Source: Eucommia ulmoides (Eukaryota; Streptophyta; Magnoliopsida; Garryales; Eucommiaceae). Taken from it: DNA of 64,000 nt. Of this stretch, positions 1 through 7,759 are shown one piece after another. The position numbers were made by a program, and so were the translations under genes. Position 1 is the first letter of the stretch. Every line of letters begins with the position of its first letter. Under the pieces are notes generated by a model that made no database searches, was not told where the DNA came from, and saw nothing but the letters and a program-made list of their open reading frames with translations. The stretch lies in assembly GCA_016647705.1 (NCBI GenBank), contig CM028330.1, positions 36,469,534 through 36,533,533 on the forward strand. Reading direction: 5' to 3'.

Positions 1-263
1 TGCATTTTAGCTTTTTGAGAATCCTGCAATGCCTTCTTACATTCCTCCACAACATTTTCAGGAACAGAAGGACATGCTTTTATCCCTTTGTGTGTCCTAG
101 CCAAATGTTGTTTAAGCCTATTAATAGTGCCACTATTAAGCTGATTACAAAATCGGCACCTATGATATTTCTCTCCTATAACTTGTATTGCGTACTTCCA
201 AGCAAAATCCTTCTTTTGTTCTCTTTCTCTTTCTTTAGGTGCGACTTGAGAATTATTATCCAT
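1..263 (-). CDS. BED zinc-finger hAT transposase, N-terminal part (runs off the window)
   Basis: This is the N-terminus of a hAT-superfamily transposase, a nuclear enzyme that cuts and pastes its own element. Reading the minus strand from the ATG at 263 gives about 87 codons without a stop, to the window edge. Residues about 24-60 form a BED-type zinc finger: WKYAIQVIGEKYHRCRFC, then a second metal pair in RLKQHLARTHKG (C-x2-C ... H-x4-H). After it comes a CPSVPENVVEECKKAL stretch, the usual spacer before the DUF659/hAT region of plant BED-hAT proteins. The start is supported by a splice acceptor (TTTTTTAG) at 271-272, seven bases upstream of the ATG, so the ATG opens exon 2. The catalytic domain is outside the window, so I cannot tell whether the copy is active. 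The visible part has no frameshift. It could also be a domesticated hAT-derived gene. Confidence 0.85.
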   Translation of the reverse strand, partial: MDNNSQVAPKEREREQKKDFAWKYAIQVIGEKYHRCRFCNQLNSGTINRLKQHLARTHKGIKACPSVPENVVEECKKALQDSQKAKM

Positions 264-270
264 GAGAAAA

Positions 271-693
271 CTAAAAAATTATGTAAATTCATCAATAAAA
301 TCCCAAGTGCCAACAAAGGAAAAACAAATAACGAGGAAATTAATCCCAATTCCCAATGAAATAGAATAAATCCCAAGTCCCAATTAATACAAAATTACGA
401 ATTTATTCACATAATTGAAAAAACAGAGGAAATTAATTCAGAAAAATAAAAAAAATAAAAAAAGAAGGCAAATAAATTACAGAGTTAAATAAACAGCAAA
501 TAAATAATAGCAGTAAAGAGAAAAGTCAAAGAACAGAAAACAAATATCTGAGGCTGGAAAAACAGAGCACTAGACGATAAATTCATTAAAAAAAAAAAAA
601 GATAAATTCATTAAAAAAAAAATTACAGAGTTAAATAAACAACAAATAAATAATAGCAGTAAAGAGAAAAGTCAAAGAACAGTAAACAAATAC
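271..693 (-). other. 5'-UTR intron of the hAT gene
   Basis: On the minus strand a donor CAG|GTATTTG at 694/693 and an acceptor TTTTTTAG at 272/271 bracket an A+T-rich stretch. The transcript would have a non-coding first exon (about 880-694) joined directly in front of the ATG at 263. Most of a local duplication (476-735) lies in this intron. The splice sites are inferred by eye. Confidence 0.5.
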
Positions 694-735
694 CTGAGGC
701 TTGAAAAACAGAGCACCGGACGACAATTTCTCTCT
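476..735. repeat. Tandem duplication, period 146 bp
   Basis: The segment starting ATTACAGAGTTAAATAAACA at 476 recurs at 622 and stays similar for roughly 110 bases. Both copies include the splice-donor region of the hAT 5' UTR. Only the outer copy (622-735) keeps a GT donor; the other reads CAG|AT. Confidence 0.85.
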
Positions 736-900
736 CTGCTCCGGAAGACTTGCAGATGAATTCAAGACTTGCTGAAGAGTTTTTGAGAATGGGAGAGAGC
801 TTGAAACAGAATTCTTGAGTATTTCGACTTGTGTGCTGTAGAGATTCAGTGTAGAATATTTCTTTTGTAGTGCATAGGCCATGCATCCGGTTCCCCTGTT

Positions 901-909
901 CTATTTATA
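901..909 (-). promoter_or_regulatory. TATA box for the hAT gene
   Basis: The minus strand reads TTATAAATAG here, about 200 bases upstream of the predicted 5'-UTR donor. It is the only strong TATA-like sequence between the hAT ATG and the GC-rich block at 1015-1150. Position and orientation fit a core promoter; the transcription start is not known. Confidence 0.5.
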
Positions 910-1014
910 ACACACTGGTGCAAATTCTCTGCCTAGGGTTTTTTAAATTATGAAGGGCCCAGTCCAGAACCAATCAACATTAAAAAAAACAAAAAAAAAA
1001 AACAGAAGCCCAAA

Positions 1015-1150
1015 CGAGGGCATACGCCCTGTTCGCATGCGCCCTGGGCGGCGCCCAACATCGCAGGGCGTACGCCCAGCGAGACCAACGGCCCCCCAAG
1101 CGCCCTGGGGCACTTTTGTTGTGCCTCGCCCCTGGTCGCGCCCCATGTGC
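1015..1150. repeat. GC-rich block with GGGCGTACGCCC palindrome and repeated GCCCTG motifs
   Basis: This sharply G+C-rich island lies in A+T-rich DNA just upstream of the hAT promoter. It contains the perfect 12-bp palindrome GGGCGTACGCCC at 1066-1077, a near copy (GGGCATACGCCC) at 1018-1029, and several GCCCTG/CAGGGC units in both orientations. Clustered short motifs near the ends are typical of hAT subterminal transposase-binding regions, but I could not identify the terminal inverted repeat. Confidence 0.5.
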
Positions 1151-1185
1151 GCCCTTTACAACACTGGTATATACTACTGGTTAAG

Positions 1186-1590
1186 GATATTTCGGAAAGT
1201 CCAAAACAAGGACACGTGTAAGAAGAAAACTCATGCACGACGCACTTGAGCCCGAACATGACTCGATTTGTATTCACGACTTCACGTGCAATGCACGTGA
1301 ACATGAGCAAGACTAATGGGCTCCCGAGGATTTTGCCCAAGACCCCAAGGTGAAAACCAAGAACACCTTTGAGAACGGTACCCTTGAGTCACCTGAGGAA
1401 TTAGCTCAGATCTACACTAAAATGAAAAATCCTTAGAATAACCGAAGACATCCCCTGCTTACTAAATCCCGATATACAAGGAAAAGGAATCAAATAGCTA
1501 AATACAACGACCATAACGCCGCAATCCCACGAATCTTGCTATCGTTAATGGGGATTGACTGAGATATTAAGGAAAGCTTTTGCTTCCCCT
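1186..1590 (+). mobile_element. Truncated LTR fragment, gypsy-like (copy 1)
   Basis: This block is homologous, with many differences, to 2383-2830. Shared landmarks in the same order are AAGGACACGTGTAAGAA, GGATTTTGCCCA, AATTAGCTCAGATCTACAC, TACTAAATCCC and ATTGACTGAGAT. It stops before the part that carries the TATA box in copy 2, so it is 3'-truncated. It has no coding capacity. Confidence 0.65.
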
Positions 1591-1653
1591 TCCCCTTTCA
1601 GTTTTTCACAATAGTTTCTAAAAAGGGGTGAAATACAAATCCATAGGCCATTT

Positions 1654-1915
1654 TCACTTTAGCCTTTTTGGAGCAATTGTATGAGAACTTTTGCTTGATG
1701 ATGCTTGTCTTTTAACGGACGTCACCTCTCCAAACTCATCATCGTCCTCATCCTCATCTTCGAAGTGATCAAAATCAGATAGTCCTAAATTAACTTGTTC
1801 TCTCTCTTTCTTCTTTTTGGACACGTATTCTTCGATTTCATCTTTCACATGAGATTGACATTTTTTTGCAAATGGTAACATTCATATGTCCACCAACAAT
1901 GTGTTATTTAGCCCG
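1654..1915 (-). pseudogene. hAT transposase remnant, frameshifted
   Basis: Minus-strand residues CQSHVKDEIEEYVSKKKK followed by an acidic DEDEDDDE run match the linker that follows the BED finger in plant hAT proteins. The preceding HIVGGHMNVTICKK, which completes the finger in that family, lies in another frame. The two frames meet at a run of seven A residues near 1862-1868, so one homopolymer indel broke this copy. A TAA stop lies just upstream of the finger half. The fragment sits between two LTR copies and was probably carried or trapped there. It is not the same copy as the one at 1-263; the two differ in sequence. Confidence 0.65.
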
Positions 1916-2109
1916 AATTATAATGGTTTTGGTTACTTTGGAACAAATATTTCACATCACGGAATTTTTGTCCTGCAGATTTGCCAAATGTACATATTTC
2001 CATGTGGGATCTTTTGATCCTCTACTAGCCATTTAATTTGATTCCTAAGAAATTGATAATTTAGCATAAAATAATAATTGATCTTTGGAAACAACAATAT
2101 CATAAAAAC

Positions 2110-2260
2110 GAGAAATTGAAAAAAAGAGCGGGCACGCCTTGCGCCTAAGGTCCATGGGCGCATGCTTTAGGCAAACCGCATGTCTAAACCTAGGCGAGGC
2201 ACTAGACCAACGCCTCACTGTGTCTTCTGCCCAGGCACGCCTTTAACAACTATGGCACCA
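2110..2260. repeat. GC-rich GCGCCTAAGG/CCTAGGCG repeat
   Basis: This short island is built of GCGCCTAAGG, GCCTAGGCG-like and CACGCCTTTAACAACTAT units. Similar wording (AAAAGGCAC, GCGAGGCA) recurs near 55525-55620, so it belongs to a dispersed, probably transposon-terminal, repeat. The class is not determined. Confidence 0.35.
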
Positions 2261-2382
2261 AGTTTGGGCATGAAATTCGAAGCAATGCAAATATTCAAAT
2301 TTTCACTTTCCCTTCACCTTCCACCTCGACCAAATGTCCCCAACCCCTAGAGTTCTCGGGCCTCGGAACAGGGAGCATCTGA

Positions 2383-3010
2383 TGAAAGATATTTCGAGAA
2401 GTCCTTAACAAGGACACGTGTAAGAAAAAAACTCACGCACAACACAAGTGAGCCCAAACATGACTCTATTTGTATTCACATGCAACGCATGTGTAACCAA
2501 ACAAGACTAATAGGCTCCCCATTCCCGAAGATTTTGCCCAGACCCCAGGTGAATATTGAGAACCCCTTTGGTACTGACAAGTAACCTTGAGTTACCCGAG
2601 CAATTAGCTCAGATCTACACATAGATGAACCATCCTCAAGATAACCGAGGACATCTCAAGCCCCATCCCAAGCTCTGACCATGACCTCTGCTCGGAAACG
2701 TTTACTAAATCCCAGTATACAAAGAAAGTAGATCAAATAGCTAATATAACGTCCATAACGTTTCAATCCTGCGAATCTCCCTATCATTAATGGGAATTGA
2801 CCGAGATCTTAAGAAAGACTTCTAAGCAAGTCCTCCCACGCCTATAAATACTAAGGGGCCTATCATTAATGGGAATTGACCGAGATCTTAAGAAAGACTT
2901 CTAAGCAAGTCTTCTCACGCCTATAAGTACTAAGGGGATTAAGGTACACACATTTGCTAAGCCAATACTCTATCAAATTAAAATCATAATACCCTACTTA
3001 TTCTTACACC
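2383..3010 (+). mobile_element. LTR with promoter, gypsy-like (copy 2)
   Basis: This is the same family as 1186-1590. It carries a core promoter CCTATAAATACTAAGG (TATA at 2843-2850). A 79-bp segment starting TATCATTAATGGGAATTGAC (2782) is duplicated at 2861, so the promoter region exists twice; the second TATA reads TATAAGTA. The downstream R/U5-like part (GGTACACACATTTGC...) runs to about 3010. No PBS or coding region follows, so it is a solo or truncated LTR. It lies inside intron 1 of the LRR gene to its right. Confidence 0.6.
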
Positions 3011-3311
3011 AGAGATGGAATGCTGGTAGGTTCACCCACAATATATTGTTTTGCATGAACCAAAGCTTAGGAGAATCATATCAGGCATTGGAGAGTTCCA
3101 AATTTGGACATCATCAAGTATCTAGATTATAAAAACAAAGAACCTGCTTGAGAGATAAATCATATACACTGATAGTGTTTGTTTCTAAATTTAATAAAAT
3201 AACTAGGGGCTTTGGAACATCAAGGAATAAAGTTTGACCGGCGCCAAAGAGAACACACAAATAGACAAAGAAATATAAAGACATGAGGAGAAAGAACAAG
3301 AATAAGCATAC

Positions 3312-3538
3312 ACGCGAGTGACGCGGTTATCCTGATTACAGGTGATGTGGAACCATGTGCATGGGTTCACAAGGTTCGGATCCCAACTCTGAAGCACGTT
3401 ATCTGGATCCGATAAGCTCCGCCTCAAGGCGTAAAGAGCATCTCCTTCTGAATTCCCACTAACCGCTGATACTAACAAGGTCATTAGGGCGAAAAAGGCG
3501 CAGGATTTTTGTGTGGTTGAAGTAGGAGACCCAGCCAT
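3312..3538 (-). CDS. LRR1/SERK-like leucine-rich repeat protein, exon 1 only
   Basis: Minus-strand ATG at 3538 (context CTAGCCATGG) opens 75 codons plus two bases. The product starts with a hydrophobic signal peptide ([14 protein letters not shown], residues about 15-28), followed by the LRR N-terminal cap: [20 protein letters not shown], then [16 protein letters not shown] with its two cap cysteines, and DNRVTR. This is nearly the cap of plant LRR1 proteins (small secreted LRR proteins related to SERK ectodomains). The exon ends CGCGT|GTATGC at 3312/3311, phase 2, as in LRR1/SERK genes. None of the following 72-base LRR exons is visible to the left; instead LTR and hAT DNA begins within about 300 bases. 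Either the exons lie beyond coordinate 1, past an inserted block of at least 3 kb, or this is an orphaned exon. A longer in-frame upstream ATG at 3610 is less likely. Confidence 0.8.
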
Positions 3539-3939
3539 GGCTAGGGTTTCACCAGAAATAATAAAGGAAACAAAGAAGACCCACTGTAAGTGGCTTGTGT
3601 TTGTTGTCAATTTGGATGGTAGGATCGGTTTCGGGAATGACGGAGGAATCTTTTCAGTGCTCTACTCTCGTTTCTGGTCTGGTTTGCCTTTGGGTTGCTC
3701 ATGCGGAAAAAATATTCACGGAAATGACCGTAGTGCACCCACACCACACTGTCAGTTTTTTTGACCAAGTGCGCCCATTAAGACAAGTGCCGCAACACTT
3801 GATAAACAGATTGATATACCCTATATTAAATTTTCAATTATTCTTACGGATTAAAATAAAATTAAAATTAATATGATAATAAAATAAAATAATTTATTAT
3901 CATTCCTATATTTAATAATAAAAAAAAATTAATAGAATG

Positions 3940-4246
3940 ATATCAAATGATAAAATAGTAATTTGATTAAATTAAATAAATTAATTAAATTTCATTCGAA
4001 TTTAAATATTTTGTTAGTACGTGATCTCATTTTTTAGTCGATGAATGATTAAAACTTAATTTTATATAATTGGAATTAACTAATACAATATGTATCTTGA
4101 TATTGGTTAATCTCATATTTTTGTGGAATTAAGGAAACTTTGGTAATGAAAATGGAATTTAATCCCATATACCAAACATGGAAATAGAATGACCATTCTC
4201 ATGATCATTCTAATCCCGTCTCGAATCCCGCGTACCAAACGTCATC
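3940..4246 (-). mobile_element. MITE fragment, same family as 34198-34656
   Basis: The right end CGTACCAAACGTCATC|TAA and the preceding ACCATTCT..CATGATCATTCTAA match the right half of the complete element at 34198-34656, as do AATTTCATTCGAAT and TTGATATTGGTTAATC. The left terminal repeat is missing. Confidence 0.75.
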
Positions 4247-4823
4247 TAAAAATTTGGTTACTACAATTGTTCTTAATTTATTTTATACTATTTAAGAAAA
4301 AAAAAAATATTGTTAGGTTGCAATATTTATTTTTTATCAAAAAATTTACGTAAAGTATCCCGTCTTTACAGTTATGGAAGATAGCAGCCTACGTGTTAGG
4401 AGGATTAAGAGAAAAAAAAAAACCAAAAAATTCAAGTATTCACATGGATAGTATCTTCTTGCTACCAAAACATATACTCCACCATCATCATTATTAAAGT
4501 GAAAATCGAATAAATAAATAAATAAATAAATAAGATGGGTTTTCATGAGAGAACAAATATATAGATCCGAGAAAGAAAAAAAAACACAGTTGCACTACTT
4601 CTAAAAATATAGGTTACAGTTAGTTACGGTTAATAATATAAAATACAGATAAAGTTAATTATAAAAATATCAGATACAAATTTTGGCGTGTCAAATACGT
4701 ATGGTAGTATGTCCACATCGTGTCAGACACTTTTAAGCATTGGACGTAGATATGTTGGTGTTGATATGTTGGTGTTGGAATACTAATTTTTAATGTGTCG
4801 TGATGATGACATAATGGATTAAG
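4247..4823. other. A+T-rich intergenic DNA with an (AAAT)n microsatellite
   Basis: A tetranucleotide repeat (AATA)n runs at 4508-4533. Apart from poly(A/T) runs I see no gene or element boundary in this stretch. Confidence 0.5.
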
Positions 4824-4826
4824 TAA

Positions 4827-5352
4827 GGCACCGTTTGGTTAGTGTTCCCAACCAAACTCAACTCAATCCAATCCAATCCAAAAAATTTTGATTTGATTTT
4901 TGGGAACGCGTTTGGCAAACACAAAACTCAACCCAACCCAACCCAAAAAATAGGAATTGATTCTCAAAATCCTAAAGAAATCAGAAACAAAAAAAAATTG
5001 TTTCTTTTTGTGCCCAAAAAACTCAACCCAAAGTTCTCAACTTCCGACTTCATCTGCCGACCGACCACCACCACCCGCCGCCGTCTGCCGCCGCCGGCCA
5101 CCGTCCGGAGACCATCGCCGGCCGCCGTCTCCGCCACCTCCGGCGACCGTCCGGCCGCCACCAAACAAAAAAACAAAAAAATTAGTTTTAGGATAAAATC
5201 GTTACCAAACACATTCTGTTCTCAGCACAAAACAAAAATTGTCATTACCAAACGTAATTCTGTTCCCAAAATTCTCAACCCAACCCAATTCAACTCAACT
5301 CAACTCATTCCAGTTGAGTTCAGAAAAGTGAGAACATTAACCAAATGCCACC
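4827..5352. mobile_element. PIF/Harbinger-type MITE with GC-rich core (copy A)
   Basis: Target-site TAA (4824-4826 and 5353-5355) flanks 526 bp with imperfect terminal inverted repeats: left GGCACCGTTTGGTTAGTG, right (reversed) GGTGGCATTTGGTTAATG. Both arms contain tandem CAACTCAACCC-type units; the centre (5050-5165) is very G+C-rich, made of CCGCCG/CCGGCCACC units. The TAA duplication and GTTTGG terminus are typical of Tourist-like non-autonomous elements. Long reading frames in it are compositional and I do not regard them as genes. Confidence 0.8.
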
Positions 5353-5355
5353 TAA

Positions 5356-5688
5356 ATGACTGTAAGACCCAATTTTTTGTTGTGCATATTTTTAAAAAAT
5401 ATTTGGGTCTAATATGATATTTTAAAATTTCACTATAATTTTTTTAATGGTTATTATGGTATTTAAAAGTTTGATTCTAAAAAACTTTTAGGATTAAATC
5501 TTAATTCTAATTTTTTACTTTTAAAAGTTTATGGATTATTTGTTATATTAAAATATAATTTTAAGAATTTCAGGATATGATTAATATTTTTTCTTTATGA
5601 TAAGAGGGTATTTTATGTAAATAAATAAATATATTTATAAAAGAATTAGTAATGTGTGTCTTATCTTCTTCTGAATAAGACAACACGC
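5356..5688. other. A+T-rich stretch, possible LTR start
   Basis: It begins ACTGTAAGACCCAATTTTTT; TGTAAGACCC is a common start of plant gypsy LTRs. No partner or PBS was found, so this is only a hint. Otherwise A+T-rich and featureless. Confidence 0.25.
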
Positions 5689-5691
5689 TAA

Positions 5692-6262
5692 GGGCTCGTT
5701 CGGTAACCATTTTTGTTCTCATCCCATACAGTGGGATGGGATGGGATGAGAATTATATTTCCTTCTTGGGAGTAGAATCGCATTTGGTAACGATATTTTT
5801 TTTTTGTTTTGGGAACAAAATCGCGTTTAAAATCAAGATTTTTTTTTTTGTTTTGAGATTTTTTTTTTTTGTTTTGTTTTGGCCGGCCGGTGGCAGCGGC
5901 GGTGCCGGAAGTTGCCGAACAATAGGCGGGCGGCGATGCCGGAGGTGACCAGCGACAATTGCCGAAGATGGCGGCAACGGCGGTCGGCCGGCAACTGATG
6001 GTGGCTGACCGGTTGTGGTGGCTGGCAGGCGAATGAACAACGGCGATGGCCCTCTTTAATTTTTGAGAATGAGCTGGGAATTTTCAGAAACAATTTTTTT
6101 TTTGTTTCTCAAACCTTAAGAAAAAAATGGGCACAATTCTCATTTTAGAATGAGATAGGAATGAAAACAAAAAAATGGAAGTGGCTACCAAACGCTATGC
6201 CCAATAAAAATTTGGGAATGGGAAGAGAATTTTTGGGATAAGAGTGGTTACCAAACGGGGCC
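5692..6262. mobile_element. PIF/Harbinger-type MITE with GC-rich core (copy B)
   Basis: TAA duplications at 5689-5691 and 6263-6265 flank 571 bp. The terminal repeats are GGGCTCGTTCGGTAACCA on the left and, reversed, GGCCCCGTTTGGTAACCA on the right. A+T-rich arms rich in GGGAATGG/GGGATGGG units surround a G+C-rich core (5880-6050) of GGCCGGCCGGTGG-like units. The architecture is the same as at 4827-5352 but the terminal sequence differs, so they are sister families. Confidence 0.85.
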
Positions 6263-6339
6263 TAAGTCTCTTTTGTGTTGGCCAAAACCTGGCCATAAGA
6301 TTTATTATAATAATAATTAAAAAAAAAAAAAAAAAAGAC

Positions 6340-6540
6340 CGTGATGAGAACCAACAAGTACCATTAAGGGATCCGTTACATGTTCCAATTAGGTTAATTG
6401 TTAGGGTAAGATTTAAGAAGATCAAAGAAACACCCAATGTGCTAATTCAAATGATTTGGGCTGAGTCTAAAATGGTGAAGTCTAAATTAGACCCAAATGA
6501 CGATCAAGGCCTAATCCATCTCATCAAGGTAAGCGAATAG
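6340..6540 (+). pseudogene. Ty3/gypsy polyprotein C-terminal tail
   Basis: The plus-strand frame ending at the TAG of 6538-6540 reads RDPLHVPI, then a diverged RARSKKIKE-like stretch (VRVRFKKIKE) and IWAESKMVKSKLDPNDDQG to LIHLIKVSE. Plant gypsy polyproteins often end this way after the integrase (GPxTRxRxKKIKE...). Nothing upstream of 6330 continues it, because a MITE ends at 6262. The tail lies immediately before an LTR that is followed by a PBS and gag, so it is the end of a different unit from the gag-pol at 7760-9916. Confidence 0.7.
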
Positions 6541-6544
6541 GCTT

Positions 6545-7220
6545 AGACTTGAACTTGAATTGGCTTAAGCATGAGAGCCACAAATTTTTCAACTTATTTA
6601 TTTTATTGATTAGTCTTTTAATTTTAATTTAGGTTATTTATTTGATAATTTGTAAGACATAATTACTAATTTGTCTTTTCCTTTTTAGACTAGGAGTACA
6701 AGGTAAGATAGGAAAGTTTCTTTATTCTTTGTTTTTGTCTTGTAATGTGGGACACTAGGGTTTTCTCTTGTTTTTTATTATGGCCGCACTATTCACGAGT
6801 TATTATTCATTGGGTTACTGTTCACGACTGCACTATTCATTAGGCAAGGGTTTTCTTTCACTATTGACCACCTATTTAAGAGACTTGTATCCTATGAGAA
6901 AAACGCATTATTTTTTATGAATACAATTGTGAGAGTTTTCTCTTAAATTTTTCAGAGAATTTTTTCTGAACTTATCAAGAATTTCTTGTGGTGTTCAAAC
7001 CCTATATCTTTGGTTCGCAATTCATTATAATCATTGGGTTAAGATCATTACTTATACCGTTGGTTAGCATTTCTTTCATAAACGTTGGGTCAAGGTAATC
7101 TATCCCGAATTATATATTTTCGTGTTCTTATTTTTTCGTTTACAAATTTGACTTAGTTTGATCCTCGCAAAAAAACTCTAAGTTGGTTTCGGGTCTTACT
7201 AATCCTTGGTAAGATTCGCA
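6545..7220 (+). mobile_element. Ty3/gypsy LTR, shared between two internal regions
   Basis: The right end ...GATTCGCA at 7220 precedes a tRNA-Met PBS at 7226. A TATTTAAG core near 6870, followed by TGAATACAATTGTGAG, looks like U3/R. The left end is not fixed; it must follow the upstream pol stop at 6540 (a TGTAAGACA at about 6651 is one candidate). Because pol tail lies on its left and PBS/gag on its right, the one LTR serves as the 3' LTR of one unit and the 5' LTR of the next. Confidence 0.55.
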
Positions 7221-7225
7221 TAATT

Positions 7226-7237
7226 TGGTAATCAGAG
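7226..7237 (+). other. Primer-binding site (initiator tRNA-Met type)
   Basis: TGGTAATCAGAG resembles TGGTATCAGAGC, the complement of the 3' end of initiator tRNA-Met, with one inserted A. It marks the start of the internal region of the gypsy element. Confidence 0.65.
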
Positions 7238-7759
7238 TAAAGTTCTAAATCAGGTTTTATCTATCATTTTCTTTTTTGTTCATTAAAGTGTTGTGTGTGT
7301 GTTTTTCGTTCTATTCAAATTTGGTCAGATCTTTATCAAAAACATGTTGCACCTTTATTCTGGTCAAATCTCGTTTTAAAGTTGCTGGACAAAAAAAAAC
7401 AGAATAAAAAAAATCCAGGAACTCCAAAATTTGGAGTTTATTTCTTCTTGTTCTATTCTACAAACTTATTATTGTGTTCTTTTTGTTCGCCTTACTTAAT
7501 TTCCTAAAAACTTCATTCTTAGTGATTCAATTTATTGAGTTTGGATTACTACAAGGAAATTTTAGATTATGGTTGGTTAAGTTCGATAAAGAACTGAAAG
7601 AGTAAACTAAAGAGTGAAAAATGCAAAAGAGTGTGAGCTTATAAGAGGGATAAAGCCGAATTTGAGTTAAACACGAGTGTGAGTGTCATCAATCTTCAGG
7701 AAACACGTGAGGGAGTGTCTGTAAGGTTTATTAACTTTGTTTTGCAGGTTATATTAAAT

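Noticed and set aside
3539-3610. Upstream in-frame ATG for the LRR exon
   Set aside because: The ATG at 3538 has a better context and gives a normal signal peptide; the extension would put another hydrophobic stretch before it.
4842-5417. 191-residue open frame
   Set aside because: It lies inside the MITE at 4827-5352; the Pro/Arg/Thr-rich stretch is the GC-rich core read in frame, with no known domain.
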